Source of the DNA: an uncultured Actinomycetes bacterium
Lineage (GTDB): Bacteria > Actinomycetota > Actinomycetes > S36-B12
NCBI GenBank assembly: GCA_903848435.1
Contig: CAINGG010000181.1
Location: forward strand, 1-9,556
Direction of reading: 5' to 3'
DNA length: 9,556 nucleotides
Both the position numbers and the translations under genes were made by a program. The notes under the pieces are model-generated. The model did not search any database, had not been told where the DNA came from, and worked only from the letters and a program-made list of their open reading frames with translations. This document shows, in pieces, positions 1 to 6,888 of this stretch. How positions within the stretch are numbered: the first letter of the stretch is position 1; every line of letters starts with the position of its first letter.

Positions 1-356
1 CCGCGTACCCGCCGCCACCGGGCACCCCCGCTGCCTACCCGGCTCCCGGTGGCTACCCGCCGCCCTACGCCTCCGCGCCGGCCCCGTTGACGTCGACCAA
101 CGCGATCGTCGGCCTCGTCCTGGCCATCGCCTCCTGGGTTTTGTGCCCGGTCATCCCGGCGATCATCGCCCTGGTTTTGGCCACCAAGTCCCAGCAGGAG
201 ATCCAGGCCTCGCAGGGACGCGTGGGGGGCGACGGCCTCAACCTGGCGACCCGCATCATCTCCTGGATCAATATCGGCTTCTGGGCCCTGCTCATCGTGG
301 GATTCGGCCTGATCGTCGTCATCGCCCTCCTGGCCGGGGCCGCCCAGCGGGCCTAG
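1..356 (+). CDS. DUF4190-type small membrane protein, 3' part (5' end outside window)
   Basis: This is the C-terminal part of a reading frame that enters the window already open (first full codon at 3) and stops with TAG at 354-356. The first 28 or so visible residues are rich in Pro, Tyr, Gly and Ala (AYPPPPGTPAAYPAPGGYPP), a low-complexity tail typical of actinobacterial DUF4190/DUF4352-like membrane proteins. Two hydrophobic segments follow, about residues 32-52 (IVGLVLAIASWVLCPVIPAI) and 85-110 (IGFWALLIVGFGLIVVIALL), separated by a polar stretch with KSQQEIQ and a GRVGGDGLNLATRIISW segment. That layout matches DUF4190, where two helices flank a short polar loop. The family has no established biochemical role, so the function is unknown. 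TTG at 87 could be read as a start, but the coding pattern continues upstream of it, so I take the gene as 5'-truncated by the window. It ends only 14 bases before the str operon -35 box, so the two units are probably transcribed separately. Confidence 0.8.
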   Translation, partial: AYPPPPGTPAAYPAPGGYPPPYASAPAPLTSTNAIVGLVLAIASWVLCPVIPAIIALVLATKSQQEIQASQGRVGGDGLNLATRIISWINIGFWALLIVGFGLIVVIALLAGAAQRA

Positions 357-370
357 GGGATACCCCCGTT

Positions 371-399
371 TTGACCGGGAGCAGCCCGCCCGGTAGCCT
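371..399 (+). promoter_or_regulatory. Predicted promoter of the str operon (rpsL-rpsG-fusA-tuf)
   Basis: A TTGACC -35 box (371-376) and a TAGCCT -10 box (394-399) are separated by exactly 17 bases. This fits the actinobacterial housekeeping sigma pattern (TTGACn, TAnnnT). Transcription would be expected to start around 405-408, G408 being a plausible +1. That gives a 5' leader of about 169 nt before the rpsL GTG at 577. The boxes lie just after the stop codon of the upstream membrane-protein gene, as expected for an independent operon promoter. The start site is inferred from the boxes alone. Confidence 0.75.
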
Positions 400-407
400 C
401 TTCCCTC

Positions 408-518
408 GTGCCTGGGGCCTGCCCTAGGTGCCCGCGCATGCACGTGCAGCGCCGGTCTTCCTCCAGCGAAGCTCGAGGTCGCTCCCCTCACGGGGAATGC
501 GACACACCCGAGCGCGGG
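408..518 (+). promoter_or_regulatory. Structured 5' leader of the str operon mRNA (tandem hairpins)
   Basis: Within the 220-base gap between the upstream gene and rpsL, the predicted leader can fold into a nearly continuous row of stems. Stem 1: 411-417 with 422-428 (loop CCTG), extendable by two wobble pairs and one G-C pair to 408-431. Stem 2: 434-437 with 449-452 plus 439-441 with 446-448, A438 bulged. Stem 3: 460-463 with 475-478 plus 465-467 with 471-473, one C-C mismatch. Stem 4: 478-482 with 499-503 plus 483-487 with 492-496, two bulged bases 497-498, loop TCAC. Stem 5: 507-510 with 515-518. Stems 3 and 4 share base 478, so they abut or compete by one pair. The remaining 519-576 looks largely unpaired and carries the rpsL ribosome binding site GGAG (568-571). 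No T-run follows any stem, so classical attenuation is not evident. Pairings were read by eye with no energy calculation. Confidence 0.45.
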
Positions 519-576
519 GGCGGGAGAAACCGGGCTAATCGGACATCACGGTCGGAAGCTCACGAACGGAGACGCA

Positions 577-951
577 GTGCCCACGATCCAGCAGCTGGTC
601 CGCAAGGGCCGGCAGGACAAGGTCGCGAAGAACAAGACGCCCGCGCTCAAGGGCAGCCCGCAGCGTCGCGGCGTCTGCACGCGCGTCTACACCACCACCC
701 CCAAGAAGCCCAATTCCGCGCTTCGCAAGGTGGCTCGCGTCCGTCTGTCCTCTGGCATCGAGGTCACCGCCTACATCCCCGGTGTCGGCCACAACCTCCA
801 GGAGCACTCGATTGTCCTCGTCCGCGGCGGTCGCGTGAAGGACCTGCCCGGCGTTCGCTACAAGATCATCCGCGGCGCCCTCGATACCCAGGGCGTGAAG
901 AACCGCAAGCAGGCGCGCTCCCGCTACGGCGCGAAGAAGGAGAAGGGCTGA
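577..951 (+). CDS. rpsL: 30S ribosomal protein S12
   Basis: S12 sits at the decoding centre of the 30S subunit, where it monitors codon-anticodon pairing and affects accuracy. The 124-residue product has the usual bacterial length and starts MPTIQQLVRKGR. The signature TTTPKKPNSALRKVARVRL spans about residues 39-57, and GVGHNLQEHS lies at about 69-78. Lysines 43 (in PKKPNS) and 88 (in GRVKDLPGVRY) are both present. These are the classical positions for streptomycin-resistance substitutions, so the sequence is the wild-type form there. D89, the equivalent of the beta-methylthiolated aspartate in E. coli, is also kept. The start is GTG at 577 with GGAG at 568-571, five bases upstream. It is the first gene of the str operon, preceded by a predicted promoter and structured leader, and its TGA overlaps the rpsG ATG by one base, which implies translational coupling. 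Confidence 0.98.
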   Translation: MPTIQQLVRKGRQDKVAKNKTPALKGSPQRRGVCTRVYTTTPKKPNSALRKVARVRLSSGIEVTAYIPGVGHNLQEHSIVLVRGGRVKDLPGVRYKIIRGALDTQGVKNRKQARSRYGAKKEKG

Positions 952-1421
952 TGCCACGCAAGGGCCCCGCTGGGAAGCGACCGATCGTCATCGATCCGGT
1001 CTACTCATCGCCTCTGGTCACCCAGCTCATCAACAAGATCCTGCTCGACGGCAAGCGCTCGACTGCCGAGGCCATCGTCTACGGCGCTCTCGAAGGCTGC
1101 CGCGAGAAGACCGGCACCGACCCGGTCGCCACGCTCAAGCGTGCGCTCGACAACGTCAAGCCCACCCTCGAGGTGCGCTCCCGCCGCGTCGGCGGCGCCA
1201 CCTACCAGGTGCCGGTTGAGGTCAAGGCCGGCCGCAGCACCACGCTCGCCCTGCGCTGGCTCGTCTCCTACTCGCGGCAGCGTCGCGAGAAGACCATGAC
1301 CGAGCGCCTCATGAACGAGATCCTCGACGCCTCCAACGGCCTGGGTGCCAGCGTCAAGAAGCGCGAGGACACGCACAAGATGGCCGAGTCCAACAAGGCA
1401 TTCGCCCACTACCGCTGGTAG
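951..1421 (+). CDS. rpsG: 30S ribosomal protein S7
   Basis: S7 nucleates assembly of the 30S head by binding the 3' domain of 16S rRNA, and it lies near the E-site tRNA. The 156-residue product matches the family length. It begins MPRKGPAGKRPIVIDPVY and includes the conserved VKPTLEVRSRRVGGATYQVP beta-hairpin region (about residues 74-93) and the ALRWLVSYSRQR helix (about 100-111). It ends in MAESNKAFAHYRW, the usual S7 C-terminus. The ATG at 951 shares its A with the rpsL TGA (TGATG), so translation is very likely coupled to rpsL. The same frame happens to be open far upstream because of high GC, but coding similarity begins at 951. In E. coli S7 represses its operon by binding the rpsL-rpsG gap. 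Here no such gap exists, so that operator cannot be in the same place. Confidence 0.98.
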   Translation: MPRKGPAGKRPIVIDPVYSSPLVTQLINKILLDGKRSTAEAIVYGALEGCREKTGTDPVATLKRALDNVKPTLEVRSRRVGGATYQVPVEVKAGRSTTLALRWLVSYSRQRREKTMTERLMNEILDASNGLGASVKKREDTHKMAESNKAFAHYRW

Positions 1422-1461
1422 TCGGCGGCTGAGCAACGAAGAAGCGACGAAGGAGTCCAGG

Positions 1462-3561
1462 GTGTCCACCGCGACCAAGCTCGACCTCGCCAAGGTCCGC
1501 AACATCGGGATCATGGCGCATATCGACGCGGGTAAGACCACGACGACCGAGCGCATCCTCTTCTACACCGGCATCAACTACAAGATCGGTGAGGTCCACG
1601 AGGGCGCAGCCACCATGGACTGGATGGAGCAGGAGCAAGAGCGCGGGATCACCATCACCTCCGCCGCCACCACGTGCGAGTGGAAGGGCTACACGATCAA
1701 CATCATCGATACGCCCGGCCACGTGGACTTCACGGTCGAGGTCGAGCGGTCGCTGCGAGTGCTCGACGGAGCGGTGGCGGTCTTCGACGGCGTTGCGGGC
1801 GTGGAGCCTCAGTCCGAGACGGTCTGGCGCCAGGCCGACCGCTACAACGTCCCCCGCATCTGCTTCGTCAACAAGCTCGACCGCACGGGTGCCGACTTCT
1901 ACATGTGCGTCGACATGATCAAGGACCGTCTGGGCGCCACCGCCCTCGTCCTCCAGCTGCCCATCGGGTCGGAGTCCGACTTCCTGGGCGTCATCGACCT
2001 GGTCAACATGCGCGCCCTCACGTGGCGCGGAGAGACGCAGAAGGGCGAGGACTACGTCGTCGAGGACATCCCCGCCGACATGGCCGCCAAAGCTGCCGAG
2101 TGGCGCGAGAAGCTCCTCGAGACTCTCGCCGAGGCCGACGACGCGGTCATGGAGAAGTTCCTCGAGGGTGAGGAACTCTCGGTCGAGGAGATCCAGGCCG
2201 GCATCCGCCGCGCGACCCTCGCCGACAAGGTCACCCCGGTGCTCACCGGATCGGCGTTCAAGAACAAGGGTGTGCAGCCCATGCTCGACGCGGTCGTCGC
2301 CTACCTGCCGTCGCCTCTCGACGTGGCCGCCATCGAGGGCCACAAGCCCGGCGACGAGTCCGAGGTCATCGAGCGCAAGCCCAGCGACGACGAGCCCTTC
2401 TCGGCGCTGGCGTTCAAGATCATGAGCGACCCCCACCTCGGCAAGCTCACCTACATCCGCATCTACTCCGGGCGCTTGGAGACGGGCACCGCGGTGCTCA
2501 ACAGCACCAAGGACCGCAAGGAGCGCGTCGGCAAGATCTACCGAATGCACGCCAACAAGCGCGAGGAGATCGACGCTGTGGGCGCGGGCGACATCGTTGC
2601 GGTCATGGGGCTGAAGGACACCACGACGGGCGAGACGCTGTGCGATCCGGCCAAGGCGGTCGTCCTGGAGTCCATGAGCTTCCCAGCCCCGGTCATCTCC
2701 GTGGCGATCGAGCCCAAGACCAAGAGCGACCAGGAGAAGCTCGGCACGGCGATCCAGCGCCTCGCCGAGGAGGATCCGACCTTCCGCGTCCAGACCGACG
2801 AGGAGACCGGCCAGACGATCATCTCCGGCATGGGCGAGCTTCACCTCGAGGTCCTCGTCGACCGCATGCGCCGCGAGTTCAAGGTCGAGGCCAATGTCGG
2901 CAAGCCCCAGGTCGCCTACCGCGAGACCATCACCAAGACGGTCGAGAAGGTCGACTACACCCACAAGAAGCAGACGGGTGGGTCCGGCCAGTTCGCCAAA
3001 GTCCAGATCACCCTGGCGCCCCATTCCGAGGGCGAAGGTGGCTACGAGTTCGAGAGCAAGGTCACCGGCGGTCGCATCCCCCGCGAATACATCCCGTCGG
3101 TCGACGCCGGGTGCCAGGAGGCCATGGAGTACGGCGTGCTCGCCGGCTACCCCATGGTCGACCTCAAGGTGACCCTCCTCGACGGCGCCTACCACGAGGT
3201 CGACTCCTCCGAACTCGCGTTCAAGATCGCCGGGTCGATGGTGTTCAAGGAGGCCGCCCGCAAGGCCGGCCCCGTGCTCCTCGAGCCGATGATGGCTGTC
3301 GAGGTCACGACGCCCGAGGACTTCATGGGCGACGTGATCGGCGACCTCAACTCCCGCCGTGGCCAGATCCAGGCCATGGACGAGCGGGCCGGCGCTCGCA
3401 TCGTGCGCGCCCTCGTGCCGCTCTCAGAGATGTTCGGTTACGTGGGTGACCTGCGCAGCAGGACCCAGGGCCGGGCTAGTTACACCATGCAGTTCGACTC
3501 CTACGCCCAGGTTCCGCAAAACGTGGCGACGGAGATCATCGCGAAAGCTCGCGGCGAATAG
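1462..3561 (+). CDS. fusA: Translation elongation factor G
   Basis: EF-G is the GTPase that drives tRNA-mRNA translocation on the ribosome and, with RRF, helps ribosome recycling. The 699-residue product has the full five-domain length. The GTP-binding motifs are intact: G1 AHIDAGKT (19-26), the switch I QERGITI (59-65), G3 DTPGH (83-87) and G4 NKLD (137-140). Domain IV begins around GGSGQFAKVQI (506-516), and domain V includes FMGDVIGDLNSRRGQI and SEMFGYVGDLRSRTQG near the C-terminus. I chose GTG at 1462 because AAGGAG (1450-1455) lies six bases upstream and the protein then begins STATKLDLAKVRNIGIMAHI, as in actinobacterial EF-G. The open frame extends further upstream into rpsG, but that is a chance extension. 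It follows rpsG by 40 bases and precedes tuf by 85, the standard str operon order. Confidence 0.97.
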   Translation: MSTATKLDLAKVRNIGIMAHIDAGKTTTTERILFYTGINYKIGEVHEGAATMDWMEQEQERGITITSAATTCEWKGYTINIIDTPGHVDFTVEVERSLRVLDGAVAVFDGVAGVEPQSETVWRQADRYNVPRICFVNKLDRTGADFYMCVDMIKDRLGATALVLQLPIGSESDFLGVIDLVNMRALTWRGETQKGEDYVVEDIPADMAAKAAEWREKLLETLAEADDAVMEKFLEGEELSVEEIQAGIRRATLADKVTPVLTGSAFKNKGVQPMLDAVVAYLPSPLDVAAIEGHKPGDESEVIERKPSDDEPFSALAFKIMSDPHLGKLTYIRIYSGRLETGTAVLNSTKDRKERVGKIYRMHANKREEIDAVGAGDIVAVMGLKDTTTGETLCDPAKAVVLESMSFPAPVISVAIEPKTKSDQEKLGTAIQRLAEEDPTFRVQTDEETGQTIISGMGELHLEVLVDRMRREFKVEANVGKPQVAYRETITKTVEKVDYTHKKQTGGSGQFAKVQITLAPHSEGEGGYEFESKVTGGRIPREYIPSVDAGCQEAMEYGVLAGYPMVDLKVTLLDGAYHEVDSSELAFKIAGSMVFKEAARKAGPVLLEPMMAVEVTTPEDFMGDVIGDLNSRRGQIQAMDERAGARIVRALVPLSEMFGYVGDLRSRTQGRASYTMQFDSYAQVPQNVATEIIAKARGE

Positions 3562-3613
3562 TCGCGGATCGAAGAACAACCCATAAATCAAGACCAGAAC
3601 CCCGATCCGCGAC
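3561..3613 (+). repeat. Perfect 10-bp inverted repeat in the fusA-tuf gap
   Basis: GTCGCGGATC (3561-3570) is exactly complementary to GATCCGCGAC (3604-3613), separated by 33 bases (3571-3603). That spacer is A-rich and clearly poorer in G and C than the surrounding genes. In RNA it would form a stem whose first base is the last base of the fusA TAG stop, with a large open loop, ending 18 bases before the tuf ribosome binding site. A smaller stem (3616-3619 with 3625-3628) follows. The loop is too long and lacks a T-run, so this is not a classical terminator. A role in tuf expression or mRNA processing is only inferred. Confidence 0.55.
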
Positions 3614-3646
3614 AGTCGGACGGACCGAAACGAAGAGGAGCCCACC

Positions 3647-4843
<1,197 letters not shown>

Positions 4844-4849
4844 CGGGCA

Positions 4850-4876
4850 CGGGGGAGGCGCCTGGCGCCTCCCCCG
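4850..4876 (+). terminator. Strong GC hairpin after tuf, probable str operon terminator
   Basis: Bases 4850-4861 pair perfectly with 4865-4876 to give a 12-bp stem, nearly all G-C with one A-T pair, closed by a three-base loop (CTG, 4862-4864). It begins six bases after the tuf stop. No T-run follows; the next bases are ACCCCCTGCACC. Hairpins without a U-tract are common at the ends of high-GC actinobacterial operons, but how well they terminate is variable. It could also be an mRNA-stabilising or processing hairpin that lets some transcripts read through into rpsJ. Confidence 0.7.
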
Positions 4877-4934
4877 ACCCCCTGCACCAGGCACACACAC
4901 CTAGCGGCAACCGATACGAAAGACAGGGCAGGCC

Positions 4935-5243
4935 ATGGCGGGACAGAAGATCCGGATCAGGCTCAAGGCCTACGATCACGAGGTCATCGATAGCTCGGCG
5001 CGCAAGATCGTCGACACGGTGACCCGCACCGGCGCGCAGGTTGCCGGCCCCGTGCCGCTGCCCACCGAGAAGAACATCTACTGCGTCATTCGGTCGCCCC
5101 ACAAATACAAGGACAGTCGCGAGCACTTCGAGATGCGCACGCATAAGAGGCTCATCGACATCCTCGACCCCACGCCCAAGACGGTCGATTCGCTCATGCG
5201 CCTCGACCTGCCCGCGGGCGTCGACATCGAGATCAAGCTCTAG
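4935..5243 (+). CDS. rpsJ: 30S ribosomal protein S10 (NusE)
   Basis: S10 is part of the 30S head. As NusE it also pairs with NusB in antitermination of rRNA transcription and contacts NusG, linking transcription and translation. The 102-residue product has the exact family size. It begins MAGQKIRIRLKAYDHEVID, contains GPVPLPTEKNIYCVIRSPH (about residues 38-56) and HFEMRTHKRLIDI (about 64-76), and ends in LDLPAGVDIEIKL. The ATG at 4935 has only a modest binding site, AGGG at 4925-4928, six bases upstream. It is the first gene of the S10 operon. The 91-base gap before it holds the hairpin after tuf, and I see no convincing promoter in the remaining 58 bases. Expression may therefore depend on read-through or on a promoter inside tuf. 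Confidence 0.98.
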   Translation: MAGQKIRIRLKAYDHEVIDSSARKIVDTVTRTGAQVAGPVPLPTEKNIYCVIRSPHKYKDSREHFEMRTHKRLIDILDPTPKTVDSLMRLDLPAGVDIEIKL

Positions 5244-5253
5244 GACGATGACC

Positions 5254-5904
5254 ATGCTGAGGACTGTCAAGGGAGTGCTGGGCGAAAAGCTCGGCATGAC
5301 CCAGGTTTGGGACGACAACAACAAGATCGTCCCCGTGACCGTCGTGAAGGCGGGCCCCTGCGTCGTCACGCAGGTTCGCTCGCCCGAGGTCGACGGCTAC
5401 TCCGCCGTTCAGTTGGGCTTCGGGGCCATCGATCCCCGCAAGGTCAACAAGCCCGAGGCGGGGCACTTCCAGAAGGCGGGCGTCTCACCGCGCCGCCACA
5501 TGGTCGAGCTGCGCACCCAGGACGCGTCCGAATACACGCTCGGCCAGGAGGTCGGGGCCGATGCTTTCGCGGCAGGCGACATCGTCGACGTGACGGGCAC
5601 GAGCAAGGGCAAGGGCTTCGCGGGCGTCATGAAGCGCCACGGATTCTCGGGCGTGGGTGCATCGCACGGCGCGCACCGCAACCACCGCAAGCCCGGGTCT
5701 ATCGGTGCCTGCGCCACGCCGTCACGCGTCTTCAAGGGCCTGCGCATGGCCGGTCGCATGGGCTCCAATCGCCACACGACCCAGGGCCTGACCGTGCACG
5801 CGATCGACACCGAGCGCGGCCTGATCCTGATCAAGGGCGCGGTGCCCGGCCCCAAGGGCAGCACCGTCCTCATCCGCTCGACGTCCAAGGCGGTGACCTC
5901 GTGA
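5254..5904 (+). CDS. rplC: 50S ribosomal protein L3
   Basis: L3 is an early-assembling 50S protein that binds near the 3' end of 23S rRNA and extends a loop towards the peptidyl transferase centre. The product has 216 residues from this start, normal for the family. Recognisable parts are VKGVLGEKLGMTQVWDDNNK near the N-terminus, VVKAGPCVVTQVR, TGTSKGKGFAGVMKRH, and KPGSIGACATPSRVFKGLRM. In that last loop, actinobacterial GACATP replaces the E. coli GQNQTP that carries a methylated glutamine. Two in-frame ATGs are possible, 5248 and 5254. AGGA at 5242-5245 is two bases from the first but eight from the second, so I prefer 5254. The other would add only Met-Thr. It lies ten bases after rpsJ, and its TGA overlaps the rplD GTG by four bases. 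Confidence 0.95.
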   Translation: MLRTVKGVLGEKLGMTQVWDDNNKIVPVTVVKAGPCVVTQVRSPEVDGYSAVQLGFGAIDPRKVNKPEAGHFQKAGVSPRRHMVELRTQDASEYTLGQEVGADAFAAGDIVDVTGTSKGKGFAGVMKRHGFSGVGASHGAHRNHRKPGSIGACATPSRVFKGLRMAGRMGSNRHTTQGLTVHAIDTERGLILIKGAVPGPKGSTVLIRSTSKAVTS

Positions 5905-6575
5905 CCTCCATCGACATCGTGACCCCGGCCGGCAAGAAGTCCGGCAAGGTCGATCTGCCCGCGGAGATCTTCGACGTGCAGGTCAACATCCCGCTGATCC
6001 ACCAGGTGGTCGTCGCCCAGCTCGCTGGTGCGCGCCAGGGCACGCACGACACCAAGACGCGTGGCGAGGTCAGTGGCGGCGGACGCAAGCCCTACAAGCA
6101 GAAGGGCACCGGTCGCGCGCGCCAGGGCTCGATCCGGGCCCCGCAGTTCACCGGCGGTGGCACGGTCCACGGCCCGTCGCCGCGGTCATACGACCAGCGC
6201 ACGCCCAAGAAGATGAAGGCCGCCGCCCTGCGTGGCGCCCTCTCCGATCGTGCGCGCGAGGGCCGCATCCACGTGGTGTCCGCGCTTGTCGATGGCGATA
6301 CGCCGTCGACGAAGAAGGCGCAGGAGATCATTCGCGCCATCAGCGACCGCCCCAACGTCCTCGTGGTCGTCGACCGCGACGATTTCGTGTCGTGGCTGAG
6401 CCTGCGCAACCTCGCCGAAGTCAGCGTGGTCGCCCCCGATCAGCTCAACACCTACGACGTGCTGGTCAGCGATGACGTGGTCTTCACCAAGGCGTCCTTC
6501 GACATCTTCGTCGCCGGTCCCGTCAAGGGTCGTGGCGCCAAGGCCGTCGCGAGCGAATCGGAGGTCTCGGCATGA
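5901..6575 (+). CDS. rplD: 50S ribosomal protein L4
   Basis: L4 binds 23S rRNA early in assembly and sends a long loop into the polypeptide exit tunnel next to L22, where changes can affect macrolide binding. The product has 224 residues. The extended loop is clear at about residues 55-90: KTRGEVSGGGRKPYKQKGTG followed by RARQGSIRAPQFTGGGTVHG, then PRSYDQRTPKKMKAAALRGAL. The globular C-terminal half includes RPNVLVVVDRDD and LNTYDVLVSDDVVFTK. GTG at 5901 overlaps the rplC stop (GTGA), and the rplD TGA overlaps the rplW ATG (ATGA), so three genes in a row appear translationally coupled. In E. coli L4 represses the S10 operon through its leader. No matching leader is visible here, and that mechanism is not expected in actinobacteria. 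Confidence 0.97.
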   Translation: MTSIDIVTPAGKKSGKVDLPAEIFDVQVNIPLIHQVVVAQLAGARQGTHDTKTRGEVSGGGRKPYKQKGTGRARQGSIRAPQFTGGGTVHGPSPRSYDQRTPKKMKAAALRGALSDRAREGRIHVVSALVDGDTPSTKKAQEIIRAISDRPNVLVVVDRDDFVSWLSLRNLAEVSVVAPDQLNTYDVLVSDDVVFTKASFDIFVAGPVKGRGAKAVASESEVSA

Positions 6576-6871
6576 GGATCAACGACCCACGTGACGTGCT
6601 GCTGGCGCCGGTCATCTCCGAAAAGAGCTATGGCCTGCTCGACGAAAACAAGTACACCTTCATCGTCGCGCCGGACGCCAACAAGACTCAGATCAAGATC
6701 GCGGTGGAGCAGGTGTTCGGGGTCCGCGTGACCGCCGTCAACACCAGCAACCGCGAGGGCAAGCGCATCCGCACCAGGCGTGGATGGGGACGTCGTGCAG
6801 CGACCAAGCGGGCCATCGTGTCCGTCGCTCAGGGCGACCGCATCGACATCTTCGGCGGACCGGTTAGCTAG
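6572..6871 (+). CDS. rplW: 50S ribosomal protein L23
   Basis: L23 lies at the exit of the polypeptide tunnel and is the docking site for trigger factor and the signal recognition particle. The 99-residue product matches the family. It includes RDVLLAPVISEKSYGLLDEN near the N-terminus, KYTFIVAPDANKTQIKIAVE (about residues 27-46), the VFGVRVTAVNT strand, and a basic KRIRTRRGWGRRAATKRA loop, ending in IDIFGGPVS. The ATG at 6572 overlaps the rplD TGA by four bases, and a good GGAGG (6560-6564) lies seven bases upstream inside rplD. A 17-base gap separates it from rplB. Confidence 0.97.
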   Translation: MRINDPRDVLLAPVISEKSYGLLDENKYTFIVAPDANKTQIKIAVEQVFGVRVTAVNTSNREGKRIRTRRGWGRRAATKRAIVSVAQGDRIDIFGGPVS

Positions 6872-6888
6872 GGCGAGGGACGAGGACA

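Noticed and set aside
356..372. Small GGGG-ATA-CCCC stem followed by CGTTTT after the first gene, as an intrinsic terminator
   Set aside because: Only four base pairs with a three-base loop, and the T-run forms part of the -35 region of the str promoter. Too weak to call, although a minor role cannot be excluded.
497..538. Possible 13-codon leader peptide (MRHTRARGREKPG) before rpsL
   Set aside because: The only purine stretch (GGGGA) directly touches the ATG, leaving no spacing for ribosome binding, and the start lies at the base of a predicted stem. Nothing else supports translation.
408..950. Upstream extension of the rpsG frame beginning near the predicted transcript start
   Set aside because: It runs out of frame through all of rpsL, has no binding site at its start, and its product is Arg-rich noise until the true S7 N-terminus at 951.
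1354..3195. Long open frame on the minus strand opposite fusA (613 codons), and similar ones opposite tuf (3536-4900) and rplB (6868-8253)
   Set aside because: High GC at third positions of the real genes leaves the opposite strand free of stops. The translations are low-complexity Leu/Val/Asp/Gly/Arg strings with no family signature, and the sense strand encodes unmistakable EF-G, EF-Tu and L2.
3559..3587. tuf-specific promoter (TAGTCG, 17 bases, CATAAA)
   Set aside because: Only 3 of 6 matches to the -35 consensus, including overlap with the fusA stop codon, and no TAnnnT pattern at the -10. Not enough to annotate.
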